64,000 nt of DNA. Origin: Sulfuriflexus mobilis. Lineage in GTDB: Bacteria > Pseudomonadota > Gammaproteobacteria > AKS1. The notes under the pieces are model-generated. The model was not told where the DNA came from. It saw only the letters and a program-made list of their open reading frames with translations, and did not search any database. Position numbers and translations under genes: made by a program. Each line of letters opens with the position of its first letter. Position 1 is the first letter of the stretch. Positions 7,816-17,520 of this stretch are shown one piece after another. The stretch is taken from contig NZ_AP018725.1 in the NCBI RefSeq assembly GCF_003967195.1, positions 1,984,001 to 2,048,000 of the forward strand, in the 5' to 3' direction.

Positions 7816-7996
7816 TGTTCTGCAAAGGCCGGCGTACTGACTTCGAGAGTTCCAACAGAATATATGGCATTATGTGCAGGCTTTTTTATAACGTCAGCCA
7901 GGTGCTGTAGGCACTAGGCTGATATTTGTTTTTGATAATCTCACGCCTATTTGCGCGACAGCCTGAAACCAGAAGAATATAACCTTACCAGCTGAT

Positions 7997-10555
7997 ATGA
8001 GTCTTGATACAGACAATATAACAGGCGGCATCGAAAGCCATACGCCGATGATGCAGCAGTTCCTGCGCATCAAGGCCGAATACCCGAACACGCTGCTGTT
8101 CTACCGTATGGGCGATTTTTACGAGCTGTTTTTTGAGGATGCCCGCTACGCGGCCAAGCTTCTCAATATCACCCTGACCCAGCGCGGCCAGTCGGCCGGC
8201 GAGCCCATTCCCATGGCCGGCGTGCCTTACCACGCGGTCGACAATTACCTCGCCCGCCTGATCAAACTCGGTGAAAGCGTTGCCATTTGCGAACAGATCG
8301 GCGACCCGGCCACCTCCAAGGGCCCGGTCGAACGTAAGGTGGTGCGTATTATCACCCCGGGCACGGTCACCGATGAGGCCCTGCTGGATGAGCGCCGCGA
8401 AAACCTGCTCGCCGCCGTGCATGCCGAGGTGGGTCGTTTTGGCCTGGCGACCCTCGACATAGGCAGTGGCCGCTTTTGTGTGCTGGAAGTGGACTCCGAG
8501 GTGGCACTGGCCAGTGAACTGCAACGTCTGCAACCGGCCGAGTGCCTGCTCGCGGAAACGGCCAGTTTACCCGCTGCCGACACCTGTATACACGAGCTCG
8601 CACCCTGGTATTTTGAACAACAGGCCGCGCACCGCCGACTCTGTGAACAGTTCGGCACCCAGGACCTGCACGGTTTTGGTTGTGAAAATTTACCCCTGGC
8701 CATTTGCGCCGCCGGTGCCCTGCTGCAATACACGCAGGAGACACAACGCAGCGACCTGAGCCACATCCACGCCCTGCATGTTGAGGCCACCCATGACAGT
8801 ATCGTCCTCGATGCCGCCACACGCCGAAACCTGGAGATCGATACCAACCTCTCCGGCGGCCAGGAACATAGCCTGCGTGCCGTCATGGACCACACGGCCA
8901 CGGCCATGGGCGCTCGCCTGCTGCAGCGCTGGCTGAACCGGCCACTTCGGGATCACGCGATCCTGAATGCACGTTATGCCGCGATCACCGGCCTGCGCGG
9001 GCAGCAGGCCTGGCAGACCTGCGCCGACACCCTGCGTGGCATCGCCGATATGCAGCGTATCCTAGCCCGCGTGGCGCTGCGCTCGGCACGCCCGCGTGAC
9101 CTGTCGGCACTGCGTGACAGCCTTGGCCTGCTGCCGGCCATCCGGCAACAACTCGACAAACTCGCCGATGACGGGGGCTTACTGAGTCGTCTCCAACAAC
9201 GCATCCAGCCCCATGATGACCTCTATCGACAACTCTGTGCCGCCGTGGTCGACATGCCACCGGTGGTGGTGCGCGATGGCGGCGTGATCGCCGCCGGCTA
9301 CGACCAGGAACTCGACGCACTGCGCACCCTGAGCCGGGACGCCGATCAATACCTGCTGGACCTCGAACAACGCGAACGGCAACGCACCGGTATCGCCACC
9401 CTCAAGGTCGGCTACAACCGTGTGCATGGCTACTATATCGAGATCGGCAAGGCACAAAAGACCGATCGCATCCCGCCGGAATATGTACGCCGCCAGACCC
9501 TCAAGGCCGCCGAGCGTTTTATCCTCCCGGAACTGAAGGCGTTTGAAGACAAGGTACTGAGTAGCCGCGAGCGAGCCCTGGCCCGGGAGAAGGCCCTGTA
9601 CGCCGCGCTGCTTGATGACATCGCCGTACACCTGCTGAGCTTACAGGACACCGCCGCAGCCATAGCGGAGACCGACGTATTACAAAACCTCGCCGAACGT
9701 GCTGACAACATGGGCTTTACAGCGCCTAACTTAAGCGAAATTGCTGGCATCGATATCAAGGCCGGGCGGCACATCGTGGTTGAACAGGCGCAGGCGGCAC
9801 CGTTTATCGCCAACGACATCCAGCTAAATCGGGACCGGCACATGCTGATCGTCACCGGGCCGAATATGGGCGGTAAATCGACCTATATGCGCCAGGTCGC
9901 CCTGCTCGTCATCCTCGCCCATATAGGCAGCCATATACCGGCAAGTTCGGCGACAATCGGCCCTGTTGACCGCATCTTTACCCGTATTGGTGCCTCGGAT
10001 GACCTCGCCGGTGGCCGCTCCACCTTTATGGTTGAAATGACCGAAACCGCCAATATCCTCCACAACGCCACGGCACAGAGCCTGGTGTTGCTGGATGAAA
10101 TCGGCCGCGGCACCAGCACCTTTGATGGCCTGGCACTGGCCTGGGCCTGCGCCGAGGCGCTCGGGACAGAAGACGGCCCCTTTACCCTGTTTGCCACACA
10201 TTATTTCGAGCTGACCAGCCTGCCGGGACAGCATGCCGGTCTCGCCAATGTCCATTTTGATGCCGCTGAACACGGGCAAGGCATTGTTTTTCTTCATGAA
10301 CTCAAGGATGGCGCGGCCAGCCGCAGTTACGGCCTGCAGGTCGCGGCACTCGCCGGCCTGCCTGAGGCGGTGTTGAAGGCGGCGCACCACCACCTGGCCC
10401 GACTGGAAAATTCGCCCACTCCGGCCCCGGCCCCCTCCCCGGCCCAGCAACCGGATACCCCCCTGCGAACCGCCGTGGCCGGGCTAAAACCGGATGAGAT
10501 GAGCCCGAAACAGGCACTCGAGACCCTCTACCGGCTGCAAAAATACCTGGAATAA
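7997..10555 (+). CDS. mutS: DNA mismatch repair protein MutS
   Basis: The 852-residue protein is full length for MutS. The mismatch-reading Phe-x-Glu is at F41-Y42-E43, the Walker A motif GPNMGGKS at 621-628, the Walker B region [11 protein letters not shown] follows, and the C-terminal helix-turn-helix [12 protein letters not shown] is present. It recognises mispairs and recruits MutL in post-replicative repair. In Pseudomonas the next gene is fdxA; here an 11.6-kb chemosensory operon intervenes. No strong ribosome site is visible before the ATG. Confidence 0.97.
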   Translation: MSLDTDNITGGIESHTPMMQQFLRIKAEYPNTLLFYRMGDFYELFFEDARYAAKLLNITLTQRGQSAGEPIPMAGVPYHAVDNYLARLIKLGESVAICEQIGDPATSKGPVERKVVRIITPGTVTDEALLDERRENLLAAVHAEVGRFGLATLDIGSGRFCVLEVDSEVALASELQRLQPAECLLAETASLPAADTCIHELAPWYFEQQAAHRRLCEQFGTQDLHGFGCENLPLAICAAGALLQYTQETQRSDLSHIHALHVEATHDSIVLDAATRRNLEIDTNLSGGQEHSLRAVMDHTATAMGARLLQRWLNRPLRDHAILNARYAAITGLRGQQAWQTCADTLRGIADMQRILARVALRSARPRDLSALRDSLGLLPAIRQQLDKLADDGGLLSRLQQRIQPHDDLYRQLCAAVVDMPPVVVRDGGVIAAGYDQELDALRTLSRDADQYLLDLEQRERQRTGIATLKVGYNRVHGYYIEIGKAQKTDRIPPEYVRRQTLKAAERFILPELKAFEDKVLSSRERALAREKALYAALLDDIAVHLLSLQDTAAAIAETDVLQNLAERADNMGFTAPNLSEIAGIDIKAGRHIVVEQAQAAPFIANDIQLNRDRHMLIVTGPNMGGKSTYMRQVALLVILAHIGSHIPASSATIGPVDRIFTRIGASDDLAGGRSTFMVEMTETANILHNATAQSLVLLDEIGRGTSTFDGLALAWACAEALGTEDGPFTLFATHYFELTSLPGQHAGLANVHFDAAEHGQGIVFLHELKDGAASRSYGLQVAALAGLPEAVLKAAHHHLARLENSPTPAPAPSPAQQPDTPLRTAVAGLKPDEMSPKQALETLYRLQKYLE

Positions 10556-10631
10556 CCCCCCTCACCGCGAAGAGGCCCCTCTCTGGCGGCCACATCTTCT
10601 ACATATATAGTTAAAGATTAGATTCCTTACT

Positions 10632-10652
10632 GCCGATACAGGATATATCGGC
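10632..10652. promoter_or_regulatory. Inverted repeat upstream of the Wsp-type operon
   Basis: GCCGATA and TATCGGC form a perfect seven-base dyad with a seven-base spacer, 45 bp before the first MCP gene. It is followed by an AT-rich TATATATAT stretch. It may be an operator or promoter element of the operon; no known factor is recognised. Confidence 0.35.
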
Positions 10653-10697
10653 TGACAGTATATATATGGAGTGGGGAGTCAGCCCTAACAACAAAAT

Positions 10698-12815
10698 ATG
10701 GGTGCTTCCTTGAAGATGACATTAGTATCAAAGCTGTCCTTGCGCCAGCGCATTACCCTGATCGCCCTCCTCGGCATGTTACTCGTGGCCATCACCATGG
10801 CCATCGCCGATCAGCATACCTATCATGTCGCAGAGGAACGCTTCAGCCAGTCGTTACTGAAGACCCAGAAGATGCTCTGGCAACGTATCCTTCAGGATCA
10901 AATCCAGCATAGCCGTCTCGGCATCAGCAGTCTGCGAGACGAGAGTCTGCTAGTCGAGGCCCTGATTAATAATGATAAGGCACAGTTAACAACGCAGGCC
11001 GACAACCTCTACAGCCGTTTACTGAGCAGTGGCATCCTGCAGCACATGCAGATAACCAATAAACAGGGCGAGGTCATCTATCGTACTGACCGCATTGATT
11101 ATGCCGGCAAGAGCCGAATGCAAGTGGTCAAAAATGCCATTACGCACAAGCAGGTGTTCAGTGACCTGGAGAAAGATGCCTCGGGGATGGTCAACACCAT
11201 TACCAGCATTCCTATACTTGTCGATGATGAACTGATCGGTACCGGTGTGTTTATTTATGATTTACAACGGGCGATTGAACAGCTTGCGCATAAAGACGAT
11301 AAAAAAACTCATCTTACGGAAGATAACCATATTGATGCCTTTATTGTTTCAGCCGATGGCACGCTGCAATATTCCTCCAGCAAGGCACTGTTTCAAGATT
11401 TAAATCTTGGTTCACGCACGCTGCATGAAGACTCCGTCGAACGTATTCGAACCGACGATCATATCTATACGGTTTCCGCGCAGGAATTAAAAACCGTCAC
11501 TAACAGCCCGCTGGCAAGGCTTATTATTGCCCGCGATACCACGCCGCAATACCTGGCCAAACGCAATGCGGAATGGATGGCCTATGCCGGTATCAGTCTT
11601 GGCATTCTTTTCACGGCCATTCTGTTGTTACTTTATATTAAACGCGAAATCCATCCGCTCAATGATCTACTCGATACCGTGCACCGTCTTTATGACGGTG
11701 ACATGAGTGCGCGTACAAAAATTAAACGCATGGATGAGATTGGCCGGATCGGCGTGGCATTTAATGGCATGGCAGACAATATGGCCAGTGCCATTGTTCG
11801 CGAACGGATTAGCAAAGAGGAGCTTGAAGGCAGGATTAATATTCTTCTGGATGTGGTCAAACGAATCGGTGAAGGCGACCTGCATGCCGAAGTCATGGCC
11901 TTTAGTGGTGATGACAGTATCGATCACCTTGCCCATGGCGTGCAGGCGATGATCAACAGCCTCAACCAGCTGGTCTCGCAAGTGCAGCAATCCGGTATCC
12001 AGGTGACCAGCTCGGCAACCGAGATCGCCGCCACCGCCAACCAGCAACAGGCCACTGTTACCGAGCAGGCCGCCTCGACCCAGCAGATCATGGCCACCGC
12101 CACCGAGATCTCCGCGACCTCACAGGAACTGGCCTCGACCATGCACGAGGTCGCCAGTATCGCCGACCAGACCGCCCACGCCGCCGCCGAGGGCCAGACC
12201 TCGCTGGCCAGCATGGAGGCGACCATGCACCAGATGAACATCGCCACCGCCTCGATCACCTCGAAACTGGCCGTGCTCAGTGAAAAGGCCGCCAACATCA
12301 ATACCGTGGTCACCACCATTACCAAGGTCGCCGACCAGACCAACCTGCTGTCCCTGAACGCCGCCATCGAGGCGGAAAAGGCCGGTGAATACGGCCTCGG
12401 CTTCTCCGTCGTCGCCACCGAGATCCGCCGCCTCGCCGATCAGACGGCGGTCGCCACCTGGGACATCGAACAGATGGTTAAAGAGATGCAGTCCGCCGTC
12501 AGCGCCGGGGTCATGGGCATGGACAAGTTCTCCGAGGAGGTCGGCCGCGGCGTTGAGGATGTGCGGCAGATCAGCGGGCAGCTGGCACATATCATTGACC
12601 AGGTGCAGACCCTCACCCCCAGTTTTGAAACCGTCAACGAGGGCATGCAGAGTCAGACGCTCGGTGCACAGCAGATATCTGAAGGTATGGTACAGCTCAA
12701 CCAGGCTGCCCAGCAGACCGTCGAGTCGCTCCGCCAGTCTTCGCACTCCATCGAAACCCTCAAGGACGCCGCACATGACCTGCAGCAGGGAATTTCCAGA
12801 TTCAATATTGGATAG
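10698..12815 (+). CDS. Methyl-accepting chemotaxis protein, Cache-type sensor (first MCP of Wsp-like operon)
   Basis: About 705 residues. A first membrane helix lies at about 19-36, a periplasmic region at about 37-290 with Cache-like strand patterns ([32 protein letters not shown]), and a second helix at about 296-316. A HAMP domain and a second HAMP-like segment reach about 430, then the signalling rod. The hairpin tip reads [13 protein letters not shown] and the following [18 protein letters not shown] is the WspA-type variant, not the flagellar one. Residues about 414-698 are identical to the next MCP. An alternative ATG lies six codons in; neither has a convincing ribosome site. It should feed the CheA at 17517. 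Confidence 0.9.
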   Translation: MGASLKMTLVSKLSLRQRITLIALLGMLLVAITMAIADQHTYHVAEERFSQSLLKTQKMLWQRILQDQIQHSRLGISSLRDESLLVEALINNDKAQLTTQADNLYSRLLSSGILQHMQITNKQGEVIYRTDRIDYAGKSRMQVVKNAITHKQVFSDLEKDASGMVNTITSIPILVDDELIGTGVFIYDLQRAIEQLAHKDDKKTHLTEDNHIDAFIVSADGTLQYSSSKALFQDLNLGSRTLHEDSVERIRTDDHIYTVSAQELKTVTNSPLARLIIARDTTPQYLAKRNAEWMAYAGISLGILFTAILLLLYIKREIHPLNDLLDTVHRLYDGDMSARTKIKRMDEIGRIGVAFNGMADNMASAIVRERISKEELEGRINILLDVVKRIGEGDLHAEVMAFSGDDSIDHLAHGVQAMINSLNQLVSQVQQSGIQVTSSATEIAATANQQQATVTEQAASTQQIMATATEISATSQELASTMHEVASIADQTAHAAAEGQTSLASMEATMHQMNIATASITSKLAVLSEKAANINTVVTTITKVADQTNLLSLNAAIEAEKAGEYGLGFSVVATEIRRLADQTAVATWDIEQMVKEMQSAVSAGVMGMDKFSEEVGRGVEDVRQISGQLAHIIDQVQTLTPSFETVNEGMQSQTLGAQQISEGMVQLNQAAQQTVESLRQSSHSIETLKDAAHDLQQGISRFNIG
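11937..12790 (+). repeat. 854-bp perfect direct repeat, copy 1
   Basis: Every base of this block is repeated at 14196-15049 (offset 2259). It encodes the cytoplasmic signalling half of the first MCP. Both edges are sharp: the flanking codons differ at once. This indicates recent gene conversion or partial duplication. Confidence 0.97.
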
Positions 12816-12830
12816 GACAGTAGCCGAACC

Positions 12831-15083
12831 ATGAATATACGTATTAGCAAGCCGCTCAAACGATTCCAGCGCATGTCGGTAAAAAAGAAGATGTATACCG
12901 GCTTTGGTGCCGTGTTGGTGGTCCTGTCGCTGGTGCTTTTACAAACCTTGCTCGGATTATCCTCTGTCTCAGATGCGACCAGAAACGTATTGGAAAAACA
13001 TCAACCCGTCATGATTACGGCATTAAGATTGTCGGAAAAGGTCAAGGAATCCCTCAGCAGTCTGGGTTTTTATCTCATCAGCCAGGAGGACATTGACAAG
13101 CAGCGATATGAGCAACAGCTCGACGAGGTTAGTAAGCTGATTGATGCCTTACGCAAAGAGGATATTTTCAAGACAAATATCGATGTGCGTGAGCGTATCT
13201 CACATATCGAAGACCTGCTCCAAATCCTTGCCGAGGAACAAGCCATTATGATCGTGGTGTCGAAAGACCCACTCAGAAATTACCCGGCGGTCCGCTATGC
13301 CGAAATTAACATCAATCCGCTTAGCCAGGCCACCCTGCAAAACCTGCAGCAGATCCTCAACTCTGAGGAAGAATATGGTAAAAGAATGCGCATGGACATT
13401 ATCAAGTCCACCAACAAAATGCGTTATACCTGGGCAAGAATAATGAGTGAATTACGCGCCTTTCTTGGTTTCCGCACACAAACCAATTACCAATCATTAT
13501 TGACCCTGCTCGAAGATTATAATAATGAAACGAACAGGCTCGACAAGCTCTTTACGGGTAGATATACATTTGAACAGGAAGAGGCCATTGCCAATATCAA
13601 GTCACTACAGACAAACTTCAGAGAAGAACTGAAGCATACTGCCGATATTCTTAATGATAGTGCCTGGCGACAGGATGCCCATATTTACAGAACACGTACC
13701 CGAAAATATATTGGTGAATTAAATAATGAAATTGACCTGCTCATCAATAACCTTGTCGAGAGCACAAAGCAACAAGGTGATGAGTTATCGTTACAGGCTG
13801 ACGCTATTACACTGAGAATTGTCGGCATGTTGAGTATCGGCATTATTGCCGTGCTCGCGCTTGCTCAACTCCTTGCACATGGCATCATCCGTCCCATGAG
13901 CAATGCTGTCGACTCCGGTATCAAGACAATTAACAAGGCTGTCTCCAGCCTCTCGGGGGATGATAGCCAGGCGATCAGGCATGGTGATGGTGATGAAATC
14001 AGTGAAATGGAAATCACCTTTGATGTCATGTCAAACACACTCAGCAACGCCATTCAACGCCAGCAGGATTACACGACACAATTACAACAACATGTCGACA
14101 CGATCCTTGGTGCCGTCAACCGTGCCGCAGCGGGTGACCTGACCGGTAACCTGTCTGACTTCACCGGTTCCGAGACCACTGACGAGCTCGCCCACGGCGT
14201 GCAGGCGATGATCAACAGCCTCAACCAGCTGGTCTCGCAAGTGCAGCAATCCGGTATCCAGGTGACCAGCTCGGCAACCGAGATCGCCGCCACCGCCAAC
14301 CAGCAACAGGCCACTGTTACCGAGCAGGCCGCCTCGACCCAGCAGATCATGGCCACCGCCACCGAGATCTCCGCGACCTCACAGGAACTGGCCTCGACCA
14401 TGCACGAGGTCGCCAGTATCGCCGACCAGACCGCCCACGCCGCCGCCGAGGGCCAGACCTCGCTGGCCAGCATGGAGGCGACCATGCACCAGATGAACAT
14501 CGCCACCGCCTCGATCACCTCGAAACTGGCCGTGCTCAGTGAAAAGGCCGCCAACATCAATACCGTGGTCACCACCATTACCAAGGTCGCCGACCAGACC
14601 AACCTGCTGTCCCTGAACGCCGCCATCGAGGCGGAAAAGGCCGGTGAATACGGCCTCGGCTTCTCCGTCGTCGCCACCGAGATCCGCCGCCTCGCCGATC
14701 AGACGGCGGTCGCCACCTGGGACATCGAACAGATGGTTAAAGAGATGCAGTCCGCCGTCAGCGCCGGGGTCATGGGCATGGACAAGTTCTCCGAGGAGGT
14801 CGGCCGCGGCGTTGAGGATGTGCGGCAGATCAGCGGGCAGCTGGCACATATCATTGACCAGGTGCAGACCCTCACCCCCAGTTTTGAAACCGTCAACGAG
14901 GGCATGCAGAGTCAGACGCTCGGTGCACAGCAGATATCTGAAGGTATGGTACAGCTCAACCAGGCTGCCCAGCAGACCGTCGAGTCGCTCCGCCAGTCTT
15001 CGCACTCCATCGAAACCCTCAAGGACGCCGCACATGACCTGCAGCAGGGTGTGACACGCTTCAAAACCGCAAGGGATTCTTAG
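12831..15083 (+). CDS. wspA: Methyl-accepting chemotaxis protein, helical sensor (second MCP, WspA-like)
   Basis: The 750-residue protein starts 15 bp after the first MCP. Membrane helices lie at about 23-45 and 325-346. The long periplasmic part between them is mostly helical with no Cache pattern, closer to the helical-bundle sensor of Pseudomonas WspA. HAMP and a second HAMP-like segment ([20 protein letters not shown]) follow, then a signalling domain identical from about residue 456 to 740 to that of the first MCP. Two sensors with one output domain should feed the same CheA. The symbol is given by operon position and topology, not proof. Confidence 0.88.
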   Translation: MNIRISKPLKRFQRMSVKKKMYTGFGAVLVVLSLVLLQTLLGLSSVSDATRNVLEKHQPVMITALRLSEKVKESLSSLGFYLISQEDIDKQRYEQQLDEVSKLIDALRKEDIFKTNIDVRERISHIEDLLQILAEEQAIMIVVSKDPLRNYPAVRYAEININPLSQATLQNLQQILNSEEEYGKRMRMDIIKSTNKMRYTWARIMSELRAFLGFRTQTNYQSLLTLLEDYNNETNRLDKLFTGRYTFEQEEAIANIKSLQTNFREELKHTADILNDSAWRQDAHIYRTRTRKYIGELNNEIDLLINNLVESTKQQGDELSLQADAITLRIVGMLSIGIIAVLALAQLLAHGIIRPMSNAVDSGIKTINKAVSSLSGDDSQAIRHGDGDEISEMEITFDVMSNTLSNAIQRQQDYTTQLQQHVDTILGAVNRAAAGDLTGNLSDFTGSETTDELAHGVQAMINSLNQLVSQVQQSGIQVTSSATEIAATANQQQATVTEQAASTQQIMATATEISATSQELASTMHEVASIADQTAHAAAEGQTSLASMEATMHQMNIATASITSKLAVLSEKAANINTVVTTITKVADQTNLLSLNAAIEAEKAGEYGLGFSVVATEIRRLADQTAVATWDIEQMVKEMQSAVSAGVMGMDKFSEEVGRGVEDVRQISGQLAHIIDQVQTLTPSFETVNEGMQSQTLGAQQISEGMVQLNQAAQQTVESLRQSSHSIETLKDAAHDLQQGVTRFKTARDS
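14196..15049 (+). repeat. 854-bp perfect direct repeat, copy 2
   Basis: Identical to 11937-12790 at every base I compared, including silent third positions. It codes for the signalling half of the second MCP. Confidence 0.97.
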
Positions 15084-15086
15084 GTC

Positions 15087-15545
15087 ATGTTATTACTCAG
15101 CTTCAACATGGGCAAGGAGCGCTATGTTATAGAAACCAGGAATATTGTCGAAATTGTTCCGCGTGTGCACCTTAAGCGTATTCCCGGGGCAGGTGAATCT
15201 ATCCCGGGGATGCTCAATTACCATGGGCAAGCCATACCGGTGATTGATATCAGTATGTTATGCCATGGAACAGCTGCAGAGGACACGCTGACAAGTCGGA
15301 TCATCCTCGTTAATTATACCGATAACAGAATCCTTGGTCTTCTCGCTGAAAAGGTCACTGAAACATTTTTTATAGAGGAGTCCGAATTCGAGAGCAGCGG
15401 CATTCAGATTAATGACTTTGAATTTCTTGGTGACCTGGCCGAGCATAAAAACGGCCTTGTTCAGTTAATAAACGTCGACCAACTGTTATCCGGGGATATC
15501 CAGGCCATGCTCTTCACCGACAATAGCGGACAAGCGGCGGTTTAG
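15087..15545 (+). CDS. wspB: CheW-like coupling protein (WspB position)
   Basis: The 152-residue protein is a single CheW domain: LLLSFNMGKERYVIETRNIVEI at the start, then IPGMLNYHGQAIPVIDI, the usual hydrophobic loop of CheW. CheW proteins link MCPs to CheA in the membrane-bound array. It lies three bases after the MCP gene and two before cheR, so the genes are cotranscribed. It lacks obvious extra domains. Confidence 0.88.
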   Translation: MLLLSFNMGKERYVIETRNIVEIVPRVHLKRIPGAGESIPGMLNYHGQAIPVIDISMLCHGTAAEDTLTSRIILVNYTDNRILGLLAEKVTETFFIEESEFESSGIQINDFEFLGDLAEHKNGLVQLINVDQLLSGDIQAMLFTDNSGQAAV

Positions 15546-15547
15546 GG

Positions 15548-16822
15548 ATGCCGGCCATATCGAACAAATTGATCGCACAACGGCTCAAAGAAGCAATGGG
15601 CCTGCATAGCGAAACGGTTGGCATGATAACGATCTCCAGTGCTGTAGAGCAACGTATGCGTAAGACCGGTATCAATTCACCTGGTGAGTATCTGAAAATT
15701 CTGGACTCACAAACAGAGGAGATACAGCACCTCATCGAAACAGTCATTATTCCGGAAACCTGGTTTTTCAGGGATGAGCCCGCATATGAACGACTACTCC
15801 AATACATCCAGGCACATTACCCCCTCGACAACGCTAACGTTCCACCCGCATTGAGGATATTGAGTGTCCCCTGTTCGTCTGGAGAGGAGGCCTACTCCAT
15901 AGCCATGTTATTGCATGACCATGGTTATAATCCTGACCAGGTAAGCATTGATGCCATAGATATTAGCCAGACCCTTATCGATAAAGCGATACAGGGTATT
16001 TACCGTCAACACTCCTTCCGCGGCAATAATACCAAATTCAGAGGCCGGCACTTTAGCGCAAATGGCGACGATTATCTGATAAAAAAAGAAATAAAATCAT
16101 ACGTCAATTTCACGCAGGGGAATATGCTGGCAAAAGATTTTTACCCTGGGCATGAAATCTATAACATTATCTTTTGCAGAAACCTGCTCATATATTTCGA
16201 CACAGAAACACAAGCCGAAGTTTTTTCCATCCTGAACCGCTTATTAAAGAAAGACGGCATCCTGGTGCTCGGGCATGCGGAAACCAGTCACAAGTCGTTA
16301 GGCCTGTTTTCCCAGGACAATGAACTTGGCGCCTATATTAATCGAAAATCTTCGTCACCCGGCCTTGAAACAACAGGGAAAAATAAAAAATATTTTACAA
16401 AGAAGCATAAGAAGAAGATTCACAACAAGACGCTTCACACAAACCTGAAAAATCCGGGGCCTGCAATTCCTGCACGAAAGAAACAATCTGCAACGATATC
16501 TAAGGATAACGAAGCGCTGCTGGAAAAGGCATTTGTATTGGCCAACAAGGGTGAACTTGATAAGGCCATGCAGATTGTCTCAAAACATCTTGGTGAAGAT
16601 CGTTTTTCAAGCCGAGGCTACTATTTAATGGGATTAATACATGACGCAGATGGTAATTTCGAGCAGGCGCGAGCATCCATGAAAAAGGCGATATATCTTA
16701 ACCCGGACAATATTGAAGCATTAATACACTTGTCATTAATGGCCGAGCAGCGTGGTGATATAAGCGAATCCGAGCGAATGCGCGATCGGGCAGAGCGCGC
16801 GCAAAACAGACGTGATAAATAA
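15548..16822 (+). CDS. wspC: CheR-type MCP methyltransferase with C-terminal TPR (WspC-like)
   Basis: About 424 residues. The N-terminal helical domain and Rossmann-like methyltransferase domain carry LSVPCSSGEEAYSIAM (SAM site), AIDISQTLIDKA and IIFCRNLLIYF. A basic, poorly conserved linker rich in Lys (about 270-310) is followed by tetratricopeptide repeats (about 320-420: ALLEKAFVLANKGELDKA, YYLMGLIHDADGNFEQA). CheR-TPR fusion is the WspC layout; the enzyme methylates glutamates on the partner MCPs to adapt their signal. Its stop overlaps the next start. Confidence 0.92.
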   Translation: MPAISNKLIAQRLKEAMGLHSETVGMITISSAVEQRMRKTGINSPGEYLKILDSQTEEIQHLIETVIIPETWFFRDEPAYERLLQYIQAHYPLDNANVPPALRILSVPCSSGEEAYSIAMLLHDHGYNPDQVSIDAIDISQTLIDKAIQGIYRQHSFRGNNTKFRGRHFSANGDDYLIKKEIKSYVNFTQGNMLAKDFYPGHEIYNIIFCRNLLIYFDTETQAEVFSILNRLLKKDGILVLGHAETSHKSLGLFSQDNELGAYINRKSSSPGLETTGKNKKYFTKKHKKKIHNKTLHTNLKNPGPAIPARKKQSATISKDNEALLEKAFVLANKGELDKAMQIVSKHLGEDRFSSRGYYLMGLIHDADGNFEQARASMKKAIYLNPDNIEALIHLSLMAEQRGDISESERMRDRAERAQNRRDK

Positions 16823-17520
16823 TGACCGACAATAAAGAAAAAACACTCCCTGCGCCCGCAGTCATCACTGATTGCTGGAATACAATTGGCGTATGGGGGA
16901 ACAGTCCAGAGCGCTGTGCGCGACTTGAAGAACTCATACATTGCCATAACTGTGAAGTTTACTCAAATGCCGGCCGCATGTTGCTCAACCGTGCGGCCCC
17001 GTCCGGCTACGAAGATGAATGGACAGATGTGCTATCTAAAGAAATCGTTAGTCCGGCTGAGAACCTGGAGTCGGTCGTGGTTTTCAGGCTTGGCACAGAA
17101 TGGCTGGCACTACCGGTGGTCATGATCAAGGAAATTACTCTAATGCGTGATATTTGTGACCTGCCACACAATAACAATCTGAAACTACGCGGCATTGTCA
17201 ATATTCGCGGCGAACTTGTTATTTGTATGTCACTGGGCTACTTGATGGGCGTCGAAAAGCCAGACGAAGACTGGCTTAAATTCGAACGATCAATAAGCAG
17301 GCTCATTATGATGCGTGAAGGCAGTGGCTATATTGTATTTCCTGTAAGTGAAGTGCATGGCATCGCCAGACACCTTCCTGAAGAACTCAACAAGGCACCA
17401 GACACTATAAAAAAGACAAATCTAAGCTTTATAAAAGGCATAATAAAATGGAAGGGGAATAATGTTGGCTGCATTGATGAAACCGCACTGACCAATGAGG
17501 TTCTAAGTAACCTAAAATGA
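16822..17520 (+). CDS. wspD: CheW-like coupling protein (WspD-like)
   Basis: The 232-residue protein has an N-terminal segment DCWNTIGVWGNSPERCARL followed by a HCHNCEVYSNAGRMLL stretch, typical of WspD, then a CheW domain (VVVFRLGTEWLALPVVMIKEI; LRGIVNIRGELVICMSLG). It is the second coupling protein of the operon, presumably for array assembly with the same CheA. The ATG overlaps the upstream stop, and its own end overlaps cheA by four bases. Confidence 0.88.
   Translation: MTDNKEKTLPAPAVITDCWNTIGVWGNSPERCARLEELIHCHNCEVYSNAGRMLLNRAAPSGYEDEWTDVLSKEIVSPAENLESVVVFRLGTEWLALPVVMIKEITLMRDICDLPHNNNLKLRGIVNIRGELVICMSLGYLMGVEKPDEDWLKFERSISRLIMMREGSGYIVFPVSEVHGIARHLPEELNKAPDTIKKTNLSFIKGIIKWKGNNVGCIDETALTNEVLSNLK

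Noticed and set aside
14379-15035. Long minus-strand frames of 164-218 codons opposite both MCP genes
   Set aside because: They are antisense shadows; the same frames appear opposite both copies only because the DNA is identical. No ribosome sites, and low-complexity Gly/Leu/Asp composition.
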